A stretch of 64,000 nucleotides of DNA, taken from the NCBI GenBank assembly GCA_021820965.1, contig JAKACZ010000001.1:1-64000 (forward strand), given 5' to 3'. Under the pieces are notes generated by a model, which was not told the origin of the DNA, searched no databases, and saw only the letters and a program-made list of their open reading frames with translations. This DNA comes from Bacillota bacterium (lineage in GTDB: Bacteria; Bacillota; Sulfobacillia; Sulfobacillales; Sulfobacillaceae). Below are positions 35,183 to 43,342 of this stretch, piece after piece (within the stretch, counting starts at the first letter, position 1; each line of letters begins with the position of its first letter). The position numbers and the translations under genes are program-made.

Positions 35183-35902
35183 CGTCGTCTCCTTCCGCTC
35201 ATTCCGACATTTCTCATGCCCATTGTACCCCATGACGATAGGGTCTCGACACGCATGTGGGAAACGGTCACCCGCCTCCGAGGGAACCGTCCGTACCACG
35301 CACGGACGCACATAGGCGCGTTTGAACCGCGATGCCATAGCACGACACACGACCAACCATCGTGGGATCGAAATACCCATGCGCAAGATTGCCCTTTTAC
35401 CATTGAGGGAGAGTGTGCATTAGACAGGCTGACACCGTTCGAATCCGTCTATTGCCATTTTCGTTCCATCTTCAGACCACAAAAACCGCTAAAGGCCAGA
35501 TCTCTTCTGGATCTCTGCGCCTTTCTAAACATGTTTGGGGTCGTTCGCTCTTTCCAGATCCGTCCCGACTCTTGTGACCTCTCCCGCCAACTCTCCTCCG
35601 CAGGGGTGGGTACAACCTGATATGGAAAGTCATGCAGGTAGCCGTGTGAATATGGCGGTGCGTCACAGTATTTTGACTACGAGGTGCTGTTCATGGTCGA
35701 TCCCGGGGACCCATATGGCTGCACCGATGATTGACGAAGATGCGATGGCTGGATCGGCACCAGCCCCCAAAGCGAGGCAATCATCATACTGCCTGCCCGG
35801 GTGCCTCATCCTGATCCCCTCGACCACACGTCGCGGATCCAGTACAATAAGGACCGAAATCGCGCTCCCAGCTCGGTCGTGAATCAAAGGAGGAGAAGTT
35901 CC
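35183..35902. other. Gene-poor stretch upstream of cyclophilin gene
   Basis: About 700 bp. Frames of up to 115 codons occur on both strands but have no ribosome binding sites and contradict one another. Only the cyclophilin promoter (35820-35848) and ribosome binding site are recognised. Possibly decayed sequence. Confidence 0.4.
35820..35848 (+). promoter_or_regulatory. Probable promoter of the cyclophilin lipoprotein gene
   Basis: TCGACC (four of six -35 bases) with a 17-bp spacer to TACAAT (five of six -10 bases), 55 bp before the CTG start. AGGAGG follows downstream. Confidence 0.55.
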
Positions 35903-36586
35903 CTGAAACTCGTTAAAGTGCTTATCCCCTCTTTGGCTGTGGTTGTGCTCGCTGCTGGATGCGGCAATGTCGGCCGTGCAACAGTTGCAGTTGGACTTCG
36001 CGGCCGCAAGGCCCATGCCGCGCAGGTCAACCAAAAAGTCTTGCGCTTTGGCTCCGCACCGGCGATGTCCATTATCACCCAAGACAACTACCAGGCGGTT
36101 GTACACACGACTGCGGGGAACTTTACCATCCAACTGTTTGCTAGCCAGGATCCGGTCGCCGTCAATAACTTTGTATTTTTGGCCGAACAGCATTTTTACA
36201 ACGGTAACAAGTTTTTCCGAGTGTTGAAGTCACTTGTGATTCAAACCGGCGATCCGTTAAACAATGGCAGTGGAGGTCCCGGTTACACTTGGAACGCTGA
36301 GCTTCCGCCCCCCTTCCCCTATCAGCCTGGCATCGTGGCGATGGCAGTGAGTGGGACCGACCCCAACAGCAACGGCAGTCAGTTTTTCATTTGCACCGGC
36401 CCGGAGAGCATCCAGTTGAACCAAAAACCTCTTTATACCGAACTCGGGCGTGTCATTAAGGGCTGGTCCACCATTCAAACCATTGCCGACGAACCGGTGA
36501 CCGCCAATCCGGTGACCAACGAAGACAGCTATCCGATTAATCCATACCGCATTACCTCGATCACCATCATTAGAACGCCGGGTTAA
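35903..36586 (+). CDS. Cyclophilin-type peptidyl-prolyl isomerase lipoprotein
   Basis: Extracytoplasmic PPIase of about 227 residues. The signal peptide has lipobox LAAGC. The cyclophilin domain has TTAGNFTIQLFASQDPVAVNNFVFLAEQHFYNG, FFRVLKSLVIQTGDP, and GSQFFICTG (catalytic region), with LGRVIKGWSTIQTI near the end. It assists folding of exported proteins. The start is unusual: AGGAGG is nine bases before a CTG, and no ATG, GTG or TTG fits better; a GTG 24 bases upstream lies before the ribosome binding site. The alternative GTG 15 bases downstream would leave a very short signal. Confidence 0.85.
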   Translation: MKLVKVLIPSLAVVVLAAGCGNVGRATVAVGLRGRKAHAAQVNQKVLRFGSAPAMSIITQDNYQAVVHTTAGNFTIQLFASQDPVAVNNFVFLAEQHFYNGNKFFRVLKSLVIQTGDPLNNGSGGPGYTWNAELPPPFPYQPGIVAMAVSGTDPNSNGSQFFICTGPESIQLNQKPLYTELGRVIKGWSTIQTIADEPVTANPVTNEDSYPINPYRITSITIIRTPG

Positions 36587-37070
36587 CTTAAACGGGTATC
36601 CGAATAGTGTGTGATCGCTCGGTTTGGGTGCCCTTGTCATGTGGCAAATCCGGATTTTATGATTGTTCATTAGGGTTGACTCGCCTCTGGTATGATCGTG
36701 TTGTGGCAAATTATAGAAATCGTCAAAACAAAGGGCGAATGCAATGACGGCACAGGAAGCGGTCTTGCAGCACCGCGAAGCGATGAACAACAGTCAACAG
36801 CGGCATTTCCGATCGGTACGTGGGAGTATTTTGCCTCGGTAATGCAGAAGCCCACGAGATATACAATGCGGATGAGATTCGTGATGGCAATGCATCGGCC
36901 GACCACTACTATCGACAAGAGCTGGAAAAAATCCCGCAGTGCCTCGGAGACTTAAGCTAATCACCGAGATTCGGGGACGAAAGCGCATTAGGATACTGCT
37001 CGTATTGGCGCGGGGATGGCCAGGTATCCGCTGCACTCAATGTCATGTTTGCCCTCCATGCGCACGCCAT
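36587..37070. other. Intergenic stretch with possible broken small ORF
   Basis: About 480 bp. AAAGGG eight bases before ATG 36744 starts a 32-codon frame (TAQEAVLQHREAMNNSQQ) that stops, while the frame one base over continues as GVFCLGNAEAHEIYNADEIR to a TAA at 36960. A single frameshift would join them into about 72 residues. No family recognised. Confidence 0.35.
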
Positions 37071-37523
37071 TCAAGGCCGCAATAAGGGATTATTAGCAAT
37101 GTGCTGTAGGGCGATCTTGGTCTGCCGATCGAAGGCGGGCAGGTTGGGGGTTTCTGTCGGTTGCAAGTTTCGGCGAATCACCCTAATCGCCTGCATGACC
37201 AACGGTCCTTCTTTTCTCGGATTGCCGGCCAAGGACCCGCCAAGCACTATGAGGTCCACACCTAACCGATTGATGTCGGAATGGTGGGTAAGGTTCCCCA
37301 GCGTTTGGAGAAGGCCGCCGCCCAACCCCAGATCAAAGACTGCGTCCCGGTAATCATGTTTCTGATATTCCATGATCGTCCCGTTGATTGTGGACTCCGC
37401 ATCCCCCGTAGTCGTCACGATAGCGTTCGCTGACCTCCAGTGGAATGCATACAACCCCAAGAGAATCATACCGGTCGCCAAGACCACATTGATCCCCATG
37501 GAGACCCGTAACCGTGTCAACAC
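37071..37523 (-). CDS. Membrane-anchored hypothetical protein
   Basis: 150 residues: one N-terminal hydrophobic segment (INVVLATGMILLGLYAFHW, ~10-30) followed by a polar extracellular part with GTIMEYQKHDYRDAVFDLGLGGGLLQTLG and RLGVDLIVLGGSLAG. AAGGGGG eight bases before the GTG decides the start. No family recognised; the neighbours give no clue. Confidence 0.5.
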   Translation of the reverse strand: MLTRLRVSMGINVVLATGMILLGLYAFHWRSANAIVTTTGDAESTINGTIMEYQKHDYRDAVFDLGLGGGLLQTLGNLTHHSDINRLGVDLIVLGGSLAGNPRKEGPLVMQAIRVIRRNLQPTETPNLPAFDRQTKIALQHIANNPLLRP

Positions 37524-37773
37524 AATACCTACCCCCTTGATTGGTGATCTAGCCGAGCATTCCCAGCACACCGAGGATGATGACAGATTCAGTTGTGTGC
37601 CATGCCTCTTATTCAGGGGCGAGCGGGCCATATCCTGCTGTCAGCTCCACGTGGAAACATTATCACAAGAGCTATATATCCGGTCATAAAGATTTTTAAA
37701 TACCCGACGCCGCGGCAATTGGCAAATTTTGTCCGGACAGCCCTCGGTTGAAAAATCCGGGTACCCACTTAAA

Positions 37774-38412
37774 CTAAGGCATGAGGTTCGGGAGCGGTTG
37801 GATGAGGTCGGGTCCGTCCTGACTTGATTTGTTAACGCGCCGGCCTACAGGATGTGTGTGTAACAGGGGCGCCTCATGGATGAGCACATTAAGAATATCG
37901 CGACACTGCGCGCGCGGCCGGCTGAGCCAGGCCTGGGCGCCTCTGGCGTCTGCCAGGACGGGCATGCGGGGATGAATCGTGTCAAGACCGGATGCCGCCG
38001 GCCGGGTCAGGATGACCGCCCGGGAACCTTGCGGGCCGACGTCGTACAGCCCCAGCGCCCACAGCGGTTTTCCGTCGCCAGCCTCTATATAATGGGGCTG
38101 ACGGGTGTCTTGATGCCATTCATAATAGCCATTCATCGGCACCACGCACCGCCCGCGCTCCAACAGCGGACGAAAGGTGGGGCGGCTCTCGACCGTTTCC
38201 GCGCGGGCATTGATGATAAGACCGCGGACAGTGCGAAGACCCCAGTCCAAAAATCCGCCCACGGGGTGGCCCAGCGAATCGGAAACAATGCTTAAAATGG
38301 GCGTACCCGGGGCGACATTGTAACGCGGCGCTAGCGCGCTGACATGCCAGTCGACCGGCCACACCTGGTTCCACTGCTCGAGCCCCCAGTATTGAGAAAA
38401 ACGCCCGCACAT
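37774..38412 (-). CDS. SRAP-family abasic-site DNA-protein crosslink peptidase (YedK/HMCES)
   Basis: SOS response-associated peptidase: crosslinks to abasic sites in single-stranded DNA through Cys2. The catalytic Cys follows the initiating Met directly (MCGRFSQYW). Other conserved positions: RYNVAPGTP, WGL, INARAETVESRPTF (Asn/Glu pocket), GRCVVPMNGYYEW, and HPRMPVL (catalytic His). Length 212 is normal. The start at MCGRF is forced by chemistry: Cys2 must be exposed. Divergent from the LCP-like gene. Confidence 0.93.
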   Translation of the reverse strand: MCGRFSQYWGLEQWNQVWPVDWHVSALAPRYNVAPGTPILSIVSDSLGHPVGGFLDWGLRTVRGLIINARAETVESRPTFRPLLERGRCVVPMNGYYEWHQDTRQPHYIEAGDGKPLWALGLYDVGPQGSRAVILTRPAASGLDTIHPRMPVLADARGAQAWLSRPRAQCRDILNVLIHEAPLLHTHPVGRRVNKSSQDGPDLIQPLPNLMP

Positions 38413-38531
38413 GCCCCTCACCCCGCTTCCATGATACACTGAACACAAGTCTCTCGGAAAGATTGTACCGGCGCCACATCAATTTAGCGACGTCGGCAGC
38501 GGCAGTGGTAACGATAAACGAGGGGGCATCC

Positions 38532-39263
38532 ATGGAAGCAACGGGCAGCCTTTCCCGCATTGGATTTCACCGGTCCCAACTGATCCTTTGGCTCACAACC
38601 TTTGTCATCGGAGGCGCCTTCATCTGGTATTCGGCAACCACCCACTCTGCCAAACTCGCCAGGATTGCGGTTCTCGACACCAAGAAACCCATGAATGTTC
38701 TGGTCGGAGTGCAAGGCACGCCCTTAAATCCCGGTTTTGTCGGGTTTGTCGCAGAGGTTAGGCCGAGGACGCAAATCCTCAGCGTGGTACCCATTTCCGG
38801 CCGCACCCAGGTGGTCGTGGATAAGAGCAAAGAGCCTTTGTACTCGGCGGTATCCGACGCGAGTCCCCGCCAGGCAATGCATTTGGTGGCCAAAGCGACC
38901 GGGCTTTCCATCGATCACTATTTTTATTTGAATCAAGCGAGCCTCATCAAACTGGTCGATGCCCTATACTACCACTCCCCGCATTGGCCCAAACGGCGCA
39001 CCCCTTTGACGATGTTAACGACATTAGGGTATCCTAGTGGACGCATACAACCCCACCGGGAGATGACCCTGTTGCGGCAAATGGTAAACCGGGTACCGAC
39101 AATTAATCCGATTGCGGCCCGTTCTCTGTTAAGCATTCCGAGGACGTCCTTGACCAACCTGAGCATTCACCAATTGTTCCTGTTGGGTAACTATGTTCGC
39201 GGCGACCAACTGGTTCAGCATTCCTTGCCGCACCATCACAGTAAAGGACGCTCGCATGGCTAA
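38532..39263 (+). CDS. LytR-CpsA-Psr-like membrane protein (divergent)
   Basis: 243 residues with an N-terminal membrane segment (SQLILWLTTFVIGGAFIWYSAT). The soluble part shows LCP-like blocks: NVLVGVQG, ILSVVPISGRTQV, PRQAMHLVAKATGLSIDHYFYLNQASLIKLVDAL. LCP proteins attach wall teichoic acid or polysaccharide to peptidoglycan. The catalytic Arg/Asp pattern is not evident (MTLLRQMVN occupies the usual R-x-Q-x-x-L region), so it may be inactive or only related. GAGGGGG precedes the ATG. It overlaps the PIG-V-like gene by 8 bp. Confidence 0.65.
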   Translation: MEATGSLSRIGFHRSQLILWLTTFVIGGAFIWYSATTHSAKLARIAVLDTKKPMNVLVGVQGTPLNPGFVGFVAEVRPRTQILSVVPISGRTQVVVDKSKEPLYSAVSDASPRQAMHLVAKATGLSIDHYFYLNQASLIKLVDALYYHSPHWPKRRTPLTMLTTLGYPSGRIQPHREMTLLRQMVNRVPTINPIAARSLLSIPRTSLTNLSIHQLFLLGNYVRGDQLVQHSLPHHHSKGRSHG

Positions 39264-40488
39264 AGACTGGTCGGTTGGAGAAGGGCGTCGTGCCGATCCC
39301 AACCCTGCCCTTACCACCGCTTGGGCGGAGCCCGATTGGGCCTTGATGAAGAGTGCGGCTTGGATTTTCGTCCTCTCCCGGCTCTTCTTCTTTGAAGTGG
39401 CGAGTCTCGCCTATATGTACTTACCGCAGGCCTGGATTGAGGCACCGCAGGGGACGCTTCCACCATCAGGCGGACTCCTCTATCAAATTTTCAGCGGCCT
39501 TTGGGTTCACTGGGATGGACTCTGGTACTTGTCCATCGTGACCTTCGGCTATCACGGACGGCCAACCGCGACCGCCTTTTTCCCGCTCTTCCCGATGGCA
39601 ATGAAGCTCTTGGGAGGCGGGGTGGTGGGCGGCATGGTGGTCTCATTGACCGCGTTTCTGGTCGCCCTAATTTTTTTGAGCCGCCTGGTCACCCTGGAGT
39701 TGGGCCCGCGGGTCGCCTGGTACACGCTCTTGGCCTTGGCGTTTTTCCCGACCGCATTTTATCTCAACGCCGTCTACTCCGAGGCGCTCTTTTTGGCTCT
39801 GGCGGCGGGTTCGCTTTACTACCTGCGTAAGGGACGTTATTGGATCGCCGGTCCCTTAGGCGCACTGGCGACGCTCGTGACCATTTACGGGTTTCTCTTG
39901 CTGCTGCCATTTTTATGGCATATATGGCGGCGCGAGGGCTTTCGCGTACTTAAACTGGCGCACGCCTTGTGGATGCCGGCGGGACTCCTAAGCTACATGG
40001 CGTTTCTCTTCATACGCTTCGGCGATCCGCTGGTCTTTCAATCGGCGCAGTCCAACTGGGCGCGACATTTTGAGATCCTGGTCGTCACGCTCTACCAGGC
40101 CGTGATTAGCGCCTATCGGGCGATTCCGCTGTTCTTTAATCCACATCACCTATTCGCGCTGGGAACGCCCTCGTTGGGAGCCAGTAACTTCTTCAATCTG
40201 ATCTTCGCGATCTTTGCCATCGTCCTGGCTGTCGTCAGCTTCCGCCTAATCCCCTTCTACCTTTGGATTTACAGCATCGCTGCGCTCTTGATTCCTCTGT
40301 CCTATCCGGCTCAAGGAACGCCTCTCATGTCGATGCCGCGTTTAATACTGGAGGCGTTCCCGCTCTTTATCGGTCTTGGCAGTATAATGGCCCGAGTCCC
40401 ATGGACCCGAGCCGTATACTTTGTTGTAGCAATTCCGGCGGGTATGCTGTTTACCGCACTATTCGCCACCGCTCACTGGGTAGCTTAG
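39256..40488 (+). CDS. PIG-V/mannosyltransferase-like multi-spanning membrane protein
   Basis: Polytopic protein of 410 residues with about ten helices. Resembles GT-C mannosyltransferases of the PIG-V/GPI mannosyltransferase 2 group: the acidic loop HWDGLWYLSIVTFGY matches the family's RWD-x-x-WY motif, followed by FFPLFPMAMKLL and a conserved LNAVYSEALFLALAAG. Likely uses a lipid-linked sugar at the outer membrane face. Translationally coupled to the LCP-like gene, which supports a cell-surface glycan role. The stop overlaps convergent HesB by 4 bp (TTAG). Confidence 0.78.
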   Translation: MAKDWSVGEGRRADPNPALTTAWAEPDWALMKSAAWIFVLSRLFFFEVASLAYMYLPQAWIEAPQGTLPPSGGLLYQIFSGLWVHWDGLWYLSIVTFGYHGRPTATAFFPLFPMAMKLLGGGVVGGMVVSLTAFLVALIFLSRLVTLELGPRVAWYTLLALAFFPTAFYLNAVYSEALFLALAAGSLYYLRKGRYWIAGPLGALATLVTIYGFLLLLPFLWHIWRREGFRVLKLAHALWMPAGLLSYMAFLFIRFGDPLVFQSAQSNWARHFEILVVTLYQAVISAYRAIPLFFNPHHLFALGTPSLGASNFFNLIFAIFAIVLAVVSFRLIPFYLWIYSIAALLIPLSYPAQGTPLMSMPRLILEAFPLFIGLGSIMARVPWTRAVYFVVAIPAGMLFTALFATAHWVA

Positions 40489-40805
40489 TGGCCCCCGCAC
40501 CCGCAGCCTTGCGGGGCGTTCGGATTGGAAATGAAAAACCCCTCCGACATCGCCTCTTTCTTGTAGTCGATGATGCTGCCTTCCAATAATGGACGGCTTT
40601 CGGGGTCAACCAAGAGGGTCAGCCCTTCGGCGTGCAGCGCGTCGTCGTTCATGGCCCGTTCGGTCTCCCACTGCATCTGATATCCAATGCGCCCGCATCC
40701 GCAAGCCTGGCCGGCGCTGATACGGACAAAATCGGCTCGCTTGTCCTGAGACAGCGCCGAAAACGCCTTTTCTGCCTCCGGCGTAATCATCACGTTCACT
40801 GCCAT
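40485..40805 (-). CDS. HesB/IscA-like iron-sulfur protein
   Basis: 106 residues of the A-type Fe-S carrier fold. It has the usual order: ITPEAEKAFSAL, QACGCGRIGYQMQWE, LVDPESRPLLEGSIIDYK, NPNAPQGCGCGGH. Both the first cysteine region (CGCG) and the C-terminal GCGCGG are cysteine-rich; ordinary IscA has one Cys in the first region. The family includes natural selenoproteins, but here all positions are Cys. It probably delivers or stores Fe-S clusters. Monocistronic. Confidence 0.82.
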   Translation of the reverse strand: MAVNVMITPEAEKAFSALSQDKRADFVRISAGQACGCGRIGYQMQWETERAMNDDALHAEGLTLLVDPESRPLLEGSIIDYKKEAMSEGFFISNPNAPQGCGCGGH

Positions 40806-41222
40806 AGAATACTCCCCCTCGTATCACGTGAGCGGTCACGTCTATCTAAAGTTAGCGGCGAAGAACCCGGGCTTCAGGTCGGGGTGGGTGGCCCGCATTG
40901 ATACGCCTCCGATCAGCTGAAGGCGTGCCAATTGGTCGGAGCAGACCTGAATCTTTCTCCCTCGAGGTGAAAGGACAGCCATGTAGCATTGGCTGGACCG
41001 ACAGCGGCACTGCAATGGCTCACCACCTCCCCTCCCGACGGTCTGACTGAATTTCAACGTTCCGCCGAAACATGCTCTTGACAGTCGGCGGAACTTATTC
41101 TTCTATCCTAGACCAGGTACCTGCAGGTGTAAAGTCAGGGACCACGCTGAATGTAAGGCAGGCATTGCGATACAATGCGGGTAAGGACCGGAACGAAGCC
41201 GAGGATTGGAGGGATTAGGACG
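40806..41222. other. Non-coding stretch with transposon-end-like motif and long hairpin
   Basis: About 415 bp. At 40857-40893 the plus strand carries GAAGAACCCGGGCTTCAGGT, a motif shape often found at IS200/IS605 right ends. At 41059-41094 a perfect 10-bp inverted repeat (GTTCCGCCGA / TCGGCGGAAC) is followed by TTATTCTTCT, a terminator-like hairpin with no upstream gene on that strand. Probably a decayed mobile element. Confidence 0.35.
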
Positions 41223-42047
41223 GTGTTTCTTCACCGTCTCAAACAACTGTTTTCCCGCATTCAACGCGCCGATACAGCCGCCCACGCCGCGGCCTTGGCC
41301 TACAACTTTCTCTTTGCCCTGTTTCCGCTCTTACTCTTTCTAGCGGCGCTGTTAGGCATGATGCATTTGCCCAGCGTGAAAAGTTATTTCCGCAGTCCGG
41401 TAAGCGCCCTCATCGCGCCGAACCTCAGAAAACTGATTCTCTCCTCCATTTCCGAGGCTAGCCGGTTCAAGAGTCCCGCGCTCTTGTCAGTCGGAGCCCT
41501 CGGGTTTGTATCGGCCATGTCGGGGGCGCTTCGCCAGCTCATTAACGCGTTAAATTTCGCCTACCGAGTCAGCAAGCCCAAGCGTAAGCCATGGAAAACC
41601 GTCCTCCTATCAGTTTTCCTCGGTATTTTTTTGGGTGTTCTGATTGTACTGGCGGAGGCAGTCTCCACGGTGGGCGGGGACATCATTCGCTGGCTTTCAT
41701 TGGCCGCACTCCACCACAGGCCCTCCCCGATTGTTGGGGAGGCCGGGCGTTGGCTGGTATTTTTCGCGCTGATGTGGTTCATCTTGACGCTCATCTACAA
41801 CTGGCTCCCCGACGACGCCGGTCCATTCCGCTGGATGACGCCGGGAACCTTGGCGGCGATGGTACTGTGGATAGTCATTTCGCTCGGCTTTTCCCTCTAC
41901 GCCGCCAACTTCAACCATTACAACCAGACCTATGGCAGTCTGGGCGTGGTGATCTTACTGATGCTCTACCTCTATGTGCTCGCTTTCGCACTTTTGGTCG
42001 GAGGCGAAATCAACGCGCTATGGTCTACAGACGAGTCGCAATCGTAA
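41223..42047 (+). CDS. YihY/BrkB-family membrane protein
   Basis: 274 residues with six predicted helices. The family motif ADTAAHAAALAYNFLFALFPLLLFLAALLG is near the N-terminus; later SGALRQLINALNFAYRV and TPGTLAAMVLWIVISLGFSLYAANFNHYNQTYGSLGVVI are typical of the former RNase BN/virulence factor BrkB group. Function is unknown for the family. GGAGGG lies nine bases before the GTG. It converges with DUF445, overlapping by 23 bp. Confidence 0.9.
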   Translation: MFLHRLKQLFSRIQRADTAAHAAALAYNFLFALFPLLLFLAALLGMMHLPSVKSYFRSPVSALIAPNLRKLILSSISEASRFKSPALLSVGALGFVSAMSGALRQLINALNFAYRVSKPKRKPWKTVLLSVFLGIFLGVLIVLAEAVSTVGGDIIRWLSLAALHHRPSPIVGEAGRWLVFFALMWFILTLIYNWLPDDAGPFRWMTPGTLAAMVLWIVISLGFSLYAANFNHYNQTYGSLGVVILLMLYLYVLAFALLVGGEINALWSTDESQS

Positions 42048-43236
42048 TCGCAAGCCCAACCAAGGCGCCAACGATGGCACCATTGACGCGAATCCACTGC
42101 AGATCGCGGCCCACATAAAATTCCAGCTTGTCGATCCACTCCCGCTCATCCATGGCACTCAGGTTGTCCTTGACCAGTCGGCCAATGACAGAATGGTACT
42201 GGGTGGCCGTCCTCATGACAATGCCCCGCGCCAGCACATCCAGTTGCCCCTGATATCCCGGTTCGGTCGCCAGCCAGCCTCGCAGCGACCTCAGCCCCTG
42301 TTGGATGCCATCGCTCACCTGTCCTCCGGCCAGGGCCTGGGCCGCCTGCCGCTTTCCCCAAGCGACCACATCCGCCCAGGGAACCTGCGTCATGAGTCCC
42401 ATTTTGGCTTCTTCAACACGGGCCCGCACCAACGCGTCGTCCCTGAGCGATCGCATAATCCGCACCAGTACCAGATCAAATTGTTCGAACGCGCTCTCTG
42501 ACTCAAGCCATCGCTTAAGCGCCCCTTTTATCGACACCGTGAGCTCGTGATAGTCCACGGTGCCGAGCGACTCCAATAGCCCTAAAAAGAACTTTCGGCT
42601 GTTAGTTTTAGTGTACTCCTCGATCATCTCACGAAGCCGCCGTTCCAAATCGGCGGTGAGTTCCACCTGGTCCAGCGCTATTTCCGCCTGCTCGGCCAGA
42701 AATAAGAAGAGCGCGCGATCATTGCCGGATCGAATGAGCCATTCGATGAGACTCACCGCCCAGTCCGACACGGTAATGTCCTCCGCCTTTTGCTGCACCC
42801 ACTCCTGCACCCACGCGGCAATTGGCTCCTCATCCAAGTGAGCGAACCACTCTGCCGCCGTCGTCGACAGAAACTTGGCCACATCCGGCGACAACGGTTT
42901 GCCCATAGTATCCATCAACATTTGGCTGAAAGAGATCTTTTGAATATAGGCATTGAGATAATCGCTGGACAAAAGTTCTGTTTCAACCAGGGTGGCAATT
43001 GCGTCGATGATACGCTCGCGATTGGAGGCAATAATCGAGGTGTGTGGAAGCCAGCTAATGCCCAACGGATGGCGAAAAAGCGCAGTGACCGCATACCAGT
43101 CGGCAACGCCGCCGGCCAACCCGGCCAATGCCAATCCCAATAGATAAGGGGACCACACGGTGTGGCGAAACGCCAGGGCAATCACCAGTAAAACGAGTAA
43201 GACTAAGAGGGATATGTTCGCCATTCGCCGCTGCAT
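42025..43236 (-). CDS. DUF445 family membrane protein
   Basis: 403 residues. N-terminal helices (ISLLVLLVLLVIALAFRH, LLGLALAGLAGGVADWYAVTALFRHPLG) with the family signature GGVADWYAVTALFRHP, a long helical middle, and a final hydrophobic segment VNGAIVGALVGLAITIATRL. AGGAGG before the ATG. The family function is not known; Bacillus YheB is a relative. Confidence 0.9.
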   Translation of the reverse strand: MQRRMANISLLVLLVLLVIALAFRHTVWSPYLLGLALAGLAGGVADWYAVTALFRHPLGISWLPHTSIIASNRERIIDAIATLVETELLSSDYLNAYIQKISFSQMLMDTMGKPLSPDVAKFLSTTAAEWFAHLDEEPIAAWVQEWVQQKAEDITVSDWAVSLIEWLIRSGNDRALFLFLAEQAEIALDQVELTADLERRLREMIEEYTKTNSRKFFLGLLESLGTVDYHELTVSIKGALKRWLESESAFEQFDLVLVRIMRSLRDDALVRARVEEAKMGLMTQVPWADVVAWGKRQAAQALAGGQVSDGIQQGLRSLRGWLATEPGYQGQLDVLARGIVMRTATQYHSVIGRLVKDNLSAMDEREWIDKLEFYVGRDLQWIRVNGAIVGALVGLAITIATRL

Positions 43237-43342
43237 AACCGTCCTCCTTTCCCCGTTATGATAGCGCAGCCCGTCCTCATCACCGTCACTTTTGTCGACC
43301 CCACTGCACTCAGCATACCCGCAGGCGTTAATGACACTCCAT

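Noticed and set aside
35535..35882. 115-codon plus-strand gene before the cyclophilin gene
   Set aside because: No ribosome binding site and no similarity, and it runs across the cyclophilin promoter.
36692..36955. 87-codon plus-strand frame
   Set aside because: Starts without a ribosome binding site and is out of frame with the better-supported small frames.
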